Positions 1 to 8,702 of a stretch of 64,000 nt of DNA are shown here, piece after piece. Origin of the DNA: Natronosporangium sp035305625. GTDB taxonomy: Bacteria; Actinomycetota; Actinomycetes; Mycobacteriales; Micromonosporaceae. The position numbers were made by a program, and so were the translations under genes. Numbering within the stretch: position 1 is the first letter of the stretch; each line of letters opens with the position of its first letter. The notes beneath the pieces were generated by a model that was not told the DNA's origin, searched no databases, and was given only the letters and a program-made list of their open reading frames with translations. The DNA lies in assembly GCA_963809545.1 (NCBI GenBank), contig CAWEKD010000007.1, forward strand, positions 124,001 to 188,000, in the 5' to 3' direction.

Positions 1-1662
1 CCCGGGCAGGATCACCATCGGCAGCCCGCGCAGATCCTGTCGGATGATCCCGACGAACGGCCGCAGCCGCTCGGTCAGCGCGTGGTCGTTGCCGGTCACC
101 GCCAACAGGCGTTTGCGGGCCTCCGCCCACTCGGCCTCTGACAAGGGGGCGAGCTTCTTGGCCAGCGCCGCCGCGGAACCGATCTTCGAGTCCTTGTAGG
201 TCTGGGCCAAGGCGTTGGCCAGCCCCGGCAGGTCCGTGGCCTGCGCCGCCAGCGCCTCCAGCTCGCGGAGCGGAACCTCCTCCTCCAGCCCCTCTTTGCC
301 GATCAGCCCGACCGTCACCTCGTCGGCCCGGAACCCTTCGAACGCCAGCAGACCCTCGTAGACGTACCCGATCTGCTCCACGTCCAGCGACCGGAAACTC
401 ACCCGGCGCCGCTCCCGGGAGCGGCCGGTGCCGACCTCCACGTACTGCACCGCCCGCAGCATGTGCAGCACGGTCCGGTCGTCCACCTGCAACAGCAGCT
501 TCCCATCCTGCTGCGGGTCGAGCCAGTCATACTGGTTCGGGTTGAACAGGGAGCCGTCGTGGGCGTGGATCCGCAGCCGGGGATGGTCGATGCCGGAGTG
601 GACGGCGGTGAACAGGGCCAGCAGCCGGTGCCAGGCGGTGAAGCTGTGCTCCAGCTGTTCCTCGGTGCCGTCGCTGGCCTGCTGCTCCAGCTCCGCACAC
701 AGCCGGCTGGCTGAGTACGCCTGGGCGTACAGGTCGTTGTCCGCCGGCAGCAGTTTGCGTTCTTCCGCGAACAGCAGGAACACGATCCGCATCATCACCG
801 CGACCGCGCCCCGGTAGACCTCGTGCGCGGACTTGTCCCGCAGGCCGGGGTATCCCTGGGCCTGGGCCACCCGGTCGGCGCGGCCGAGCGCGGCCACCAG
901 CAGCTCCACTGCCCGGCGGACCTGCACCCCCAGCGCCTCGGTGATCTCTTCCTGGTTGTCGGTGCTGTCTGCGAACAGCCGTTCCAGCCGCTGCTGGGGC
1001 GGCACCCCGAAGAAGCGACGCCGACTCAGCAGGGACCGGAACGCGCGCACCACGGTGCGTTCTGCCGCTTCCGGCCAGTCCACCGCGTCGAACACCGCGG
1101 TGGCGGTGGCCTTGCCGCGGGGCGCCCACACCAGCACCCAGAACCGGCCGTTGGTGACCAGCCCCAACTCCACCCGGTGGTGGCGGCACAGGTGGGCCAG
1201 CCGGTCGACCGGGGTGGCGGCCCAGGTGGAGTCAGGGATGCGGCCGGTGGGGTGCTGCTCGGGTGGGCACACCAGCCCCAGTAGCCGGGTCGACTCGGGG
1301 GTGACCTTTTCCCCGGGGGTGACCAGTGCGAACGATGGCGTCAGCTGGGTGTCGTGTTCGGTGATCTGGACCGGGAACGGGTCCAGGTCGGTCTCGTGCA
1401 GGGTGTCGCCCCACTCCAGCAGCTCGGTCAGCACGTACCGGATCCAGTCGGACTGGCCGGCGGCCGGGTCGGCTTGCCATTCGGCGTGGCGCACCCGCAG
1501 CTGTTCCCGCTCAGTTTTGTCCAGTGGATCCAGGCTGGGCCAGGTGGCGCGCAGCACCGGCAGGCTGAGGAATGGGCCCGATATCTCCACCAGGCTCAGC
1601 CACTCCCGGTGGTGCGCGGCACTGTCCAGAGTGGTGGCCCGCTTCCGCACGGGACGGCTCAT
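1..1662 (-). CDS. drmMI: DISARM-type adenine DNA methylase DrmMI, 5' part (partial)
   Basis: The frame opens at ATG 1662 and stays open to the left edge, giving the first 554 residues of a larger protein. It overlaps the stop of the upstream helicase by four bases (ATGA). The visible part has the long N-terminal region of Eco57I/PglX-like methylases, including residues LLFAEERKLLPADNDLY and the segment IGYVYEGLLAFEGFRADE, equivalent to the LGxIYExLL element that precedes the methylase core. The catalytic NPPY motif would lie beyond the window. In class 1 DISARM the order is drmD, drmMI, drmA, drmB, drmC; the first two fit here. The role is inferred: host DNA modification that marks self in an anti-phage system. 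A BREX PglX-like or orphan methylase is the alternative, but the DrmD neighbour argues for DISARM. Confidence 0.75.
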   Translation of the reverse strand, partial: MSRPVRKRATTLDSAAHHREWLSLVEISGPFLSLPVLRATWPSLDPLDKTEREQLRVRHAEWQADPAAGQSDWIRYVLTELLEWGDTLHETDLDPFPVQITEHDTQLTPSFALVTPGEKVTPESTRLLGLVCPPEQHPTGRIPDSTWAATPVDRLAHLCRHHRVELGLVTNGRFWVLVWAPRGKATATAVFDAVDWPEAAERTVVRAFRSLLSRRRFFGVPPQQRLERLFADSTDNQEEITEALGVQVRRAVELLVAALGRADRVAQAQGYPGLRDKSAHEVYRGAVAVMMRIVFLLFAEERKLLPADNDLYAQAYSASRLCAELEQQASDGTEEQLEHSFTAWHRLLALFTAVHSGIDHPRLRIHAHDGSLFNPNQYDWLDPQQDGKLLLQVDDRTVLHMLRAVQYVEVGTGRSRERRRVSFRSLDVEQIGYVYEGLLAFEGFRADEVTVGLIGKEGLEEEVPLRELEALAAQATDLPGLANALAQTYKDSKIGSAAALAKKLAPLSEAEWAEARKRLLAVTGNDHALTERLRPFVGIIRQDLRGLPMVILPG

Positions 1663-4600
1663 CGGATCGCCTCCTGCCGGGGTACGACGAACACCACCGC
1701 GACCGGGTCGGTGTGGGCGCGCAGGTCCCGGTACCGGTCGGCGATGACCGCCAGCTCCCGTTCCTGGACCTGCGCCAACTGGTCCAGTCGCTTCTGCCAG
1801 GACTGTCGGTCCCGGCGGTACTGGTCCAGCTCCTCCTTGCTCTTGAACTCGAGCCGGCTGATCAGGGCCTCCTCCTCGTCATCGGCCTGCGCCAACGCGT
1901 GACGGAGTGTGGCGGCGAACTGGTCCAGGTTGTGGCGGATCCGTTGCTGTTCCGCTTCGTGGCGGTGGGCGAGTTTCCGGTCCAGCGACTCCCGGCGGGT
2001 GCGGGCCCGCCAGTCGACCGCGGCCCGCAGCCCCGGCTCCACCTGTTCCCACCGAGCGGCCAACCGGGTCTGGAGGTGGGGGGAGGCGGGGGTGCCGGTG
2101 GTGAAGGCGCGGGTGAGGATGCCGCCCAGGGTGGTGAGGTTCTCCAGGCGCCGGAACCGGCCCTGCGCCGGTGCCCACCCGCCGGCGTAGAGCACCTCTT
2201 CGTGCAACCGGACCCCGTCCCCACCGACCAGCACGAATCGGGAATAGGCCGCTACCAGCACGTCTTCCAGCGCCGGGTCGTCGCTGACCAGGGCGGTGAC
2301 GCGCCGCAGGTCGAGGGCGGGGTTGGAGGCGGCGCTGGTCAGCAACTGGGTCGACATCGCCACCAGGGGGTGGTTGAGGTGGGCGAGCACCACCGGTCGG
2401 CTGGCGGCGGTCAGTTCGGCCGCGACCTGTGGGTCGAAGGTGATCGGCAGCTGGCGGGGTGGGGCGCCGTCGGTGCGGAGCTTCTCGGTCAAGCCTTCGG
2501 TCGCCCGCTGCCAGGATTCGGTCAGCGGCGGCACCTGGTAGAGGCCCGGTACCGGTACCTGTTCGTCCAGGTGTTCCCGGAGTGGCTGTTGCTGGGCGAG
2601 CGCCAGGGCGGTGTCCACCACGCGTTTCACCGCTGATGGGGTGATGCCGAGGGTGTGCACGGTCTGGTCCAGTTCGGCCCGCAGCCGCCGCACCTGGTCG
2701 CGCACATTGGACTCGCTCGACAGGTGGTCGGTCCGCTTGTCCCGGCCGGCCTGTTCGACGTCGATGTCCACCGTCTCGCCCAGCATCCGTCGCTGCACCG
2801 CGTCGGCCAGTACCGCGTTGACCGGCCCGAGGTCGTCTTCCATCTGGGCGACCTTTTTCGCGACCCGGGAGAGGAACTCCAGGTCGGCTTCGAACTCGTC
2901 CACCGGTCTCCCGAAGCCGGTGCCGACGAAGTGGCGGACGTCAGGTGGCTGGGTCTGGCCGTACCGGTCGATCCGGCCGATCCGCTGCTCCAGTTTGTTG
3001 GGGTTGAACGGGATGTCGTAGTTGACCAGTCGGTGGCAGTGGTTCTGCAGATCGATCCCTTCGCTGGCGGCGTCGGTGGCGAGCAGGATCCGGACCGGGT
3101 GTTCGGTGGGGGCGGCCTGGAACGCCAGCCGTAGTTGTTCCCGCTCGTCGGTGGACATGCCGCCGTGCAGCAGCGCCAGGCCTTCCCCGAGTCCTGCCTG
3201 CCGCAGCAGATTCTCCAGCCAGATCTGGGTGTCGCGGTATTCGGTGAACACCACCACCCGTTCGTGGGTCCAGTGGGTGCCGTCTGGCCGGCAGACCGCG
3301 GTGAGGTAGGAGATCAGCTCCTGGGCTTTGGCGTCTGGCCGGGATTCGTGGGCGGCTGCCCACCGCTCCATCTCCTCCAGCAACCGGATCTCTTCGTCGG
3401 TGGCGTCCGGCTGCAGGGGACGGCTGCGGTGCAGGGCGTCCCGCTCCGCCTCGGCCAACTGTTCGTCGTCGTAGGTGGCGGTGTCGTCGAAGAAGTCCTC
3501 CAGCCACTCCGGCACCTCGTCGACGACCGGCGCGGCGGCCGGGGGTGGTCCCTGGCGGCGACGCAGGGTGTCGAGATAGACCGACACGGTGTGGTGGAAC
3601 GCCGCCGGGCTGGAGAACAGCCGCTTCTTCAGCAGCAGTGTGACCAGGTCGGTGGCTTTGCGTCCGCGGGCGGTGGTGAGGCGTTGCCGGCGCAGCTGGG
3701 CGAACTGTTTCAGCAGGTCGTGCACTCGCCGTTCGCTGTCCGGGTAGCGGACCGGGATCGCGGTGGCCTGCCGGGGTGGGAAGCGGGGGGTGCCGTCCGG
3801 GTCGACGATGTCCCGTTTCAGGCGGCGCACCACGGTCTCCTTCACCGCCGCGGGGTCGGGTCGTACGCCGCGGGCGAACCGCTGGTCGTCGAGGAACTCC
3901 AGCAGGGCGGTGAATGATTCGGGGTAGCCGTTGTGGGGGGTGGCGGACAGGAACAGCCGGTGGGTGAAGTGGGGCGCCAGCCAGCGGATCAGTTTGGTCT
4001 GTTGAGAGTCGACCGCGTACGCCTGCTTCGGCGCGGCCGGGGCGACGTGGTGGGCCTCGTCCAGGATCAGCAGGTCGAAGGTCCGGGGATAGGTGGGGCC
4101 GTCGGTGGGCAGCACCTCCGCCAGCAGCCGCTGCGCCTTGGCGCCGCGTAGCCACGGCAGGCTGACGATGCAGCGGGGGTAGATCCGGAACGGGTTGGCG
4201 GTGGAGCCGTGGCTGCGGCGCACCTCCGCGCAGCGTGGGGAGTCGATGACCGTGAAGTCGAGGCCGAACTTGTCGAGCATCTCGTCTTTCCACTTCACGG
4301 TCAGCCCGGCCGGGCAGACGATCATGATGCGGTGGGCGCGGTGCCGTAGGAGCAGTTCCAGGGCGACCAGGCCGGCCTCCACCGTCTTGCCGAGCCCGAC
4401 GTCGTCGGCCAGCAGCAGGTTGACCCGGGGGGCGTCCACGGCGCGGGCGACCGGCTCCAGTTGGTAGTCCTCGATCGCCACCCCGGCCCGGAACGGGGCC
4501 TGGAGGGTTTTGACGTCCGCGGAGGTGACCGCCGACCACCGGACCGCGTCCAGGAACGCGGCGAGGCGCTCCGGGGGGTCGAATCCGTCTGGGGTGACGG

Positions 4601-4808
4601 CGGGGAGCGGGCTGCTCGGCAGCACCCGCCGCCCTGGTTCGACCTCCCAGATGACCTCCAGAGTGTGGTCGTAGCGGCCGGGTTCGGTGCTCTGGAGCCG
4701 CACCAGCCGATGCTGATCGGCCACTTCGACGTCGCTGACCACCCAGCGCAGCCCTCGCACCTGGACGCGGTCACCGACTGTCGGGGTGGCGGTGGTCGTG
4801 GTAGGCAC
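1659..4808 (-). CDS. drmD: DISARM SNF2-like helicase DrmD
   Basis: About 1049 residues, a full-length SNF2/SF2 ATP-dependent DNA translocase. Walker A is DDVGLGKTVEAGL and motif II is LLILDEAHHV, followed by FLSATPHNG. The C-terminal helicase lobe carries LLATDAASEGIDLQ and IGRIDRYGQ, the usual motifs V and VI. I chose GTG 4808 because AAGGGAG lies about seven bases upstream; GTG 4829 would add seven residues. The protein is longer than a bare helicase, with a C-terminal half that lacks recognisable motifs, as in DrmD of class 1 DISARM. The next gene is a DrmMI-type methylase overlapping by four bases, so the two are co-transcribed. Within DISARM, DrmD is the class 1 marker; its exact mechanism is not deducible here. 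Confidence 0.82.
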   Translation of the reverse strand: MPTTTTATPTVGDRVQVRGLRWVVSDVEVADQHRLVRLQSTEPGRYDHTLEVIWEVEPGRRVLPSSPLPAVTPDGFDPPERLAAFLDAVRWSAVTSADVKTLQAPFRAGVAIEDYQLEPVARAVDAPRVNLLLADDVGLGKTVEAGLVALELLLRHRAHRIMIVCPAGLTVKWKDEMLDKFGLDFTVIDSPRCAEVRRSHGSTANPFRIYPRCIVSLPWLRGAKAQRLLAEVLPTDGPTYPRTFDLLILDEAHHVAPAAPKQAYAVDSQQTKLIRWLAPHFTHRLFLSATPHNGYPESFTALLEFLDDQRFARGVRPDPAAVKETVVRRLKRDIVDPDGTPRFPPRQATAIPVRYPDSERRVHDLLKQFAQLRRQRLTTARGRKATDLVTLLLKKRLFSSPAAFHHTVSVYLDTLRRRQGPPPAAAPVVDEVPEWLEDFFDDTATYDDEQLAEAERDALHRSRPLQPDATDEEIRLLEEMERWAAAHESRPDAKAQELISYLTAVCRPDGTHWTHERVVVFTEYRDTQIWLENLLRQAGLGEGLALLHGGMSTDEREQLRLAFQAAPTEHPVRILLATDAASEGIDLQNHCHRLVNYDIPFNPNKLEQRIGRIDRYGQTQPPDVRHFVGTGFGRPVDEFEADLEFLSRVAKKVAQMEDDLGPVNAVLADAVQRRMLGETVDIDVEQAGRDKRTDHLSSESNVRDQVRRLRAELDQTVHTLGITPSAVKRVVDTALALAQQQPLREHLDEQVPVPGLYQVPPLTESWQRATEGLTEKLRTDGAPPRQLPITFDPQVAAELTAASRPVVLAHLNHPLVAMSTQLLTSAASNPALDLRRVTALVSDDPALEDVLVAAYSRFVLVGGDGVRLHEEVLYAGGWAPAQGRFRRLENLTTLGGILTRAFTTGTPASPHLQTRLAARWEQVEPGLRAAVDWRARTRRESLDRKLAHRHEAEQQRIRHNLDQFAATLRHALAQADDEEEALISRLEFKSKEELDQYRRDRQSWQKRLDQLAQVQERELAVIADRYRDLRAHTDPVAVVFVVPRQEAIR

Positions 4809-4914
4809 GCGCCGCTCCCTTTCCGTCACATTCCGGAGTGCGGACAGCAGTCTGCCAGGCGGGTTCGCCGCGAGCCATCCGCCCCTCGGCCACCCTGGAT
4901 TCCCTGTCCGCCCG

Positions 4915-4945
4915 ATAATGTGTACAGACTTTACATCACACGCAG
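4915..4945 (-). promoter_or_regulatory. AT-rich putative promoter/operator of the DISARM operon
   Basis: The only AT-rich spot in the 4809-5115 intergenic stretch. On the minus strand it reads GTAAAG, a short gap, then TGTACACATTATC, with an imperfect inverted repeat TGTA-N7-TACA at 4921-4935. It lies about 110 bases upstream of drmD. The position and base composition suggest a promoter with a regulator site; no consensus sigma-70 boxes with correct spacing are clear, so this is inference. Nothing else is evident in 4809-5063. Confidence 0.3.
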
Positions 4946-5063
4946 GGTGGCGGTCACATCAGGGCACAGCGCGACGAACCCCGCCTCGTCCTCTGGCGGA
5001 TAGGGGTGAGCCGCCTCCACGGAGTGGCCAGGCGGGGATAAACCACCGACCGCAGTGAACGGA

Positions 5064-5107
5064 CCGGTGGGGGCTCCCACGGGCGGCCCCACGGAAACCC
5101 CCACCGG
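5064..5107 (-). terminator. Hairpin terminator after the FG-GAP gene
   Basis: Ten-base perfect arms (CCGGTGGGGG at 5064-5073 and CCCCCACCGG at 5098-5107) lie directly downstream of the leftward gene ending at 5116. No U-tract follows, which is common for actinomycete hairpins. Confidence 0.5.
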
Positions 5108-5115
5108 CCGTCACC

Positions 5116-7197
5116 TCACAGGGACGCGCACTGGCCGAACCGGCCGGCCGTGGCGGTGTTACTCAACCCCACGTTGACCGGCTCGGGCGTGTTGCCGAAA
5201 CAGGACAGTGACCCGATCACGGTGTTGCCGCTGACCACCGCCGCCTCGCTGGTGACCCCGGCCACCAGGGTGACCGCGCCGGTCACCTGGTTGCCGAACA
5301 GCCACACCCGCGCGGTGGCGCCGCTGACCAGCACCGGGCCGGTCACCTGGCTGAACGACAGCTCCACCCGGCTGGCCCCCAGGGCCGACACCGGGCCCTG
5401 GATCACCGCGGCGGTGGCGACCAGGCCGGCGCCGTCGGCCACGTTCACTTCCCCCAGTACGTGCGCACCGGCGGCCAGGCAGGTGACACCTTCAGTCACC
5501 GTCAGTGGACCGGCGTGCACCCCGCTGATGGTGCGGTCGCACACCGCCGGCGCGGCCCCCGGGGTGACGGTGACCGTCACCGGCACCGCTACCACCGGGG
5601 TGGCGGGGGCGTCGCTGGTCACACACAGCTGCGCGCGGTGCTCCCCCTCGGTCAACTCGGTCGCGTCCACCGTGACCGTGACCCGGTGGTGCTCTCCCGG
5701 CGCGGTGGTGCCGGCGGCCGGGGTGGCCGACAGCCACGGCACCGGCGCGGCCGTCGCGCACGCACCGTCCGCACTCACCACCTGCCACGTCAACTCCTGC
5801 CCGCCGGGGTTGCCGATGGTCAGGGACGCGGTGGCCTGCTCGCCTTCCGTCACGGTCAGCGCCAGGTCACCCGGCTCCACCGTGACCTGTGGCACCGGCT
5901 CCACCAGGTCCAGCTGATACGCGTACGCCGAACCCTGGTTGACGGTCCCCGCCACCCGGGAGGTCCACGCCCCCGCCAGCACCGTGCCGTCCTCGATCGC
6001 GAGCGCGGCGCCGAGCTGGTGGTTGAATTCCTGGTCGCTGGCGGTCAGCACGGCCTGCTCCTGCCAGTCATCCCCGGTCCCGGTGAACACGTAGGTGGCG
6101 CCGGTCAAGTCCCCGGTCTGCGGGGCACCGATCACCGCGGTGTGCCCGGTGTCCGACAGCGCGACCGCCCGGCCGAACAGATCCCCCACACTGGACTGGG
6201 AACCGGTCAGCTTCGCCTGCTGGCGCCACGTGTCCCCGTCCCGCTGGAAGATGTAGGCGGCGCCAGCGTCGTACGCCCCGATCAGCGCGGTGTCCCCGAC
6301 CAGTGCCACTGCGGCACCGAACCGCTGGTTGGCCGCGCCGTCGTCGGCCGCCAGGATCGCCTCCTCCACCCAGGTGTCGCCGGAGCGGGTGAACACGTAC
6401 GCCTTGCCCTGGTACTGGGTGTCACCCACGTGCCCCAGTTCGGCACCGACCAGGATGGACTGACCATCGGCGGAGATCGCCACGTCCACACCGAACACCG
6501 CCCAGGCGTGGGCGTCGCTGGCCCGCAGTCGGGTCGGCCCGTGCCAGGTGCCGTCGGTGCGGGTGAACACGTACGCCGCCCCCTGGTTGACGTTGCCGTC
6601 GACGTCCTCCCCGTCGGCGCCGACCACCAGCGTGTTCCCGTCGGCCGACAACGCCACCGCGGAACCGAAGTAGTCGTTGGGGGCGCCGATCGGCCGGGTG
6701 AGCTGGCTCTGCAGAGTCCACTGCCCGTCCTGGCGGCCGAACACGTAGACCGCGTTGGCGGTCCGGCTGCCGACCACCGCGGTGTCGCCGGCCAACGCCA
6801 CCGCCAACCCGAACTCGTGCCTGGCTGCACCGTCCGGAGCGAGGAGTTTCTGCCGCTCCACCCAGCCGTCCCCGGTGCGGGTGAACACGTACGCCGCCCC
6901 CTGGTCCTGTTGGCCGTTGACGTCCACGCCGGGGGCGCCGATCAGCGCGGTGTCCCCGTCGAACGCCACCGACTGTCCGAACAGGTCGCCGTGGGCGCCG
7001 TCCGCCGCGGTCAGCTTGGTCTCGACCGGGGCGGCGGCGTCGGGGGCGCCGGTGCCCAGGCCCGCGGAGTCGCCGCTCAGGGAACCACCCAGCCCGATCG
7101 CGGCGGCCGGCCCGGCGGGCAGCAGCGCCAGCGGGACGGCGAGTGCCAGCGCCGCCAGGCCAGCGCACCCGGACCCCACCGTTCGTCGTACGGTCAT
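5116..7197 (-). CDS. Secreted FG-GAP (integrin-like beta-propeller) repeat protein
   Basis: About 693 residues. ATG 7197 has AGGAGA at the right spacing and starts a clean signal peptide: MTVRRT, a hydrophobic stretch of Ala/Leu, then AAA. About seven FG-GAP blades follow (roughly residues 50-430), with repeats such as DLFGQSVAFDGDTALIGA, EFGLAVALAGDTAVVGS and YFGSAVALSADGNTLVVGA. After them comes an Ig-like/BACON-type domain (VEPGDLALTVTEGEQATASL) and a C-terminal region with repeated VTGPVxVSGATxxVxLFGN-like units that resembles a short beta-helix, ending with a few cysteines. The protein is probably exported to the cell surface or medium. No catalytic residues are evident; adhesion or ligand binding is the family's usual role. 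It is monocistronic, with a terminator-like hairpin after it. Confidence 0.8.
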   Translation of the reverse strand: MTVRRTVGSGCAGLAALALAVPLALLPAGPAAAIGLGGSLSGDSAGLGTGAPDAAAPVETKLTAADGAHGDLFGQSVAFDGDTALIGAPGVDVNGQQDQGAAYVFTRTGDGWVERQKLLAPDGAARHEFGLAVALAGDTAVVGSRTANAVYVFGRQDGQWTLQSQLTRPIGAPNDYFGSAVALSADGNTLVVGADGEDVDGNVNQGAAYVFTRTDGTWHGPTRLRASDAHAWAVFGVDVAISADGQSILVGAELGHVGDTQYQGKAYVFTRSGDTWVEEAILAADDGAANQRFGAAVALVGDTALIGAYDAGAAYIFQRDGDTWRQQAKLTGSQSSVGDLFGRAVALSDTGHTAVIGAPQTGDLTGATYVFTGTGDDWQEQAVLTASDQEFNHQLGAALAIEDGTVLAGAWTSRVAGTVNQGSAYAYQLDLVEPVPQVTVEPGDLALTVTEGEQATASLTIGNPGGQELTWQVVSADGACATAAPVPWLSATPAAGTTAPGEHHRVTVTVDATELTEGEHRAQLCVTSDAPATPVVAVPVTVTVTPGAAPAVCDRTISGVHAGPLTVTEGVTCLAAGAHVLGEVNVADGAGLVATAAVIQGPVSALGASRVELSFSQVTGPVLVSGATARVWLFGNQVTGAVTLVAGVTSEAAVVSGNTVIGSLSCFGNTPEPVNVGLSNTATAGRFGQCASL

Positions 7198-7375
7198 GCG
7201 TCTCCTACCTTCCGTTCTGCCTCGCGGGATCCCGCCCCGGTGGCCGCACCGGTGTGGATCTCCGCAGCTGATCTGCTCAGCATGGAGGCGCCCCGGCCGG
7301 ATAGCTATGGTCAGATCAAGGGATTTACCGTCGGCGCGGACGGTAGGAGTGGTAGTCGGGTCGCCAAAACGACTT

Positions 7376-7404
7376 CGGCGGCGGCCCGAGTCGGGCCGCC
7401 GCCG
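7376..7404 (-). terminator. Intrinsic terminator after tpx
   Basis: A GC-rich perfect inverted repeat, arms CGGCGGCGGCCCGA (7376-7389) and its complement (7391-7404), lies about 20 bases after the leftward gene ending at 7424. On the minus strand it is followed by GTCGTTTTGG, a short U-tract. Confidence 0.65.
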
Positions 7405-7423
7405 ATGTGTTCCTTGACTGGGC

Positions 7424-7954
7424 TCAGTTGCCGGCCTGCGCCTGGCGGGCGGCGGCCAGCGCCGCCTCGTACGCCGGGTGCTGCCCGACCTCCGGCACAT
7501 ACTCCGCGTAGGCGATCCGGTTGTCGGCGTCGACCACGAACACCGACCGGGCCAGCAGCCGCAGCTCCTCGATCACCACGCCGTACGCCAGCCCGAACGA
7601 CAGGTCCCGGTGGTCCGAGCCGGTCCGGGCCTCCGGGTGGCCCGCCGCGCCGCACCACCGCTTCTGGGCGAACGGCAGGTCCACCGAGACCGTCAGCAGC
7701 GAGGTGCCCGGTAGTTTCGCCACTTCCTCGACGAACCGGCGGGTCTGCAGGTCACAGATCCCGGTGTCCAGCGAGGGGACGACGGAGAAGACCCGCACTC
7801 CGCTGCCGGTAGAGGCCAGCGTGATCGGGGACAGGTCCTGCGCCAGCACCGTGAAGTCGGGGGCCGGGTCACCGACCTTCAGTTCATTGCCCAGCAGGGT
7901 CATCGGGGTGCCGCGGAAGGTGACCGCCTCCGGGCGGCGGACGGGCGTGCTCAT
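7424..7954 (-). CDS. tpx: Thiol peroxidase (Tpx, atypical 2-Cys peroxiredoxin)
   Basis: 176 residues, the normal Tpx length; the start is ATG 7954 (MSTPVRRPEAV) with GGAG upstream. The protein reduces hydrogen peroxide and organic peroxides in the cytosol using thioredoxin. It opens with TFRGTPMTLLGNELKVGD, typical of Tpx. The peroxidatic cysteine is in SLDTGICDLQTRRF, where the family usually has SLDTPTC; the resolving cysteine is in KRWCGAAG. The C-terminal YEAALAAA helix is also typical. It stands alone with its own hairpin terminator. Redox regulation is likely, but I see no operator. Confidence 0.93.
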   Translation of the reverse strand: MSTPVRRPEAVTFRGTPMTLLGNELKVGDPAPDFTVLAQDLSPITLASTGSGVRVFSVVPSLDTGICDLQTRRFVEEVAKLPGTSLLTVSVDLPFAQKRWCGAAGHPEARTGSDHRDLSFGLAYGVVIEELRLLARSVFVVDADNRIAYAEYVPEVGQHPAYEAALAAARQAQAGN

Positions 7955-8063
7955 GAACTCCTCCAAGTCTCTGCCGGCGATGTCGGCATTCCGTCCTCCA
8001 GCGTACGGCGGCCCGGATGCCGCCGACGGTGTGGCCGTCCCGCGCGCCGCCAACGGGGGCTGG

Positions 8064-8702
8064 TCAGGACTGGCCACCCCTGCCCAGCAGCTCCTCGAAG
8101 CTGGCGGGGAGGGCGAACGGGTCGGTGGGGCGGCGGGGTGGGCGGCGGGCGACCTCGTCGGCGAGCTCTGTCGCCGCGCGGTTGATCCGTTCCCGCAACA
8201 GCCCCTCGGCGGCCCCGCCGGCCCAGTCGTCCGGGCCGGCGAACACCCCGGTGGGCACCACGACCGCCCGCAGGTAGGAGAACAGCGGCCGCAGCGCGTG
8301 ATCCAGCACCAGGGAATGGCGGGGCGTGCCCCCGGTGGCGGCGATCAGCACCGGTACCCCGGTCAACGCATCCTCGGGGAGCAGGTCGAACAGGGTCTTG
8401 AACAACCCGCTGTAGGAGGCGTTGAAGGTGGGGGTGGCGGCGATCAGCCCGTCCGCGCTGGTCAGGGTGGTCATCACCGGTTCCAGCCCCGCTGGGGGGA
8501 ATCCGGTGAGGGTGTGGTCGACCACCGCGTGGGCGTGGTCCCGCACCTCCACCACGGGCAGTTCCACGCGCACGCCCCGCTCCGTCAACGCGTCCCGGGT
8601 GGCGGCGGCCAGTTGATCCGCCAGCATGCGCGTGGACGAGGGCTGGCTGAGGCCCGCCGAGACCACCGCCACGGTCCGGGTCGGCGCGGTCGTGTCACTC
8701 AC
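8064..8702 (-). CDS. NADPH-dependent FMN reductase (CE1759 type, LLM partner)
   Basis: 212 residues from GTG 8702, which overlaps the stop of the LLM oxidoreductase by four bases (GTGA). A flavodoxin-like fold is indicated: the N-terminal VAVVSAGLSQPSSTRMLA is the flavin-phosphate loop, and LIAATPTFNASYSGLFKTLFDLL is the conserved region seen in reductases that serve LLM-family flavin oxidoreductases. It probably supplies reduced FMN to the enzyme encoded just upstream in the same transcript. The substrate of the pair cannot be told from sequence. Confidence 0.85.
   Translation of the reverse strand: MSDTTAPTRTVAVVSAGLSQPSSTRMLADQLAAATRDALTERGVRVELPVVEVRDHAHAVVDHTLTGFPPAGLEPVMTTLTSADGLIAATPTFNASYSGLFKTLFDLLPEDALTGVPVLIAATGGTPRHSLVLDHALRPLFSYLRAVVVPTGVFAGPDDWAGGAAEGLLRERINRAATELADEVARRPPRRPTDPFALPASFEELLGRGGQS

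Noticed and set aside
5461..7812. 783-residue plus-strand open frame
   Set aside because: It is a GC-rich shadow of the FG-GAP and tpx genes on the other strand; the sequence is Arg/Gly/Pro-rich and no family is seen.
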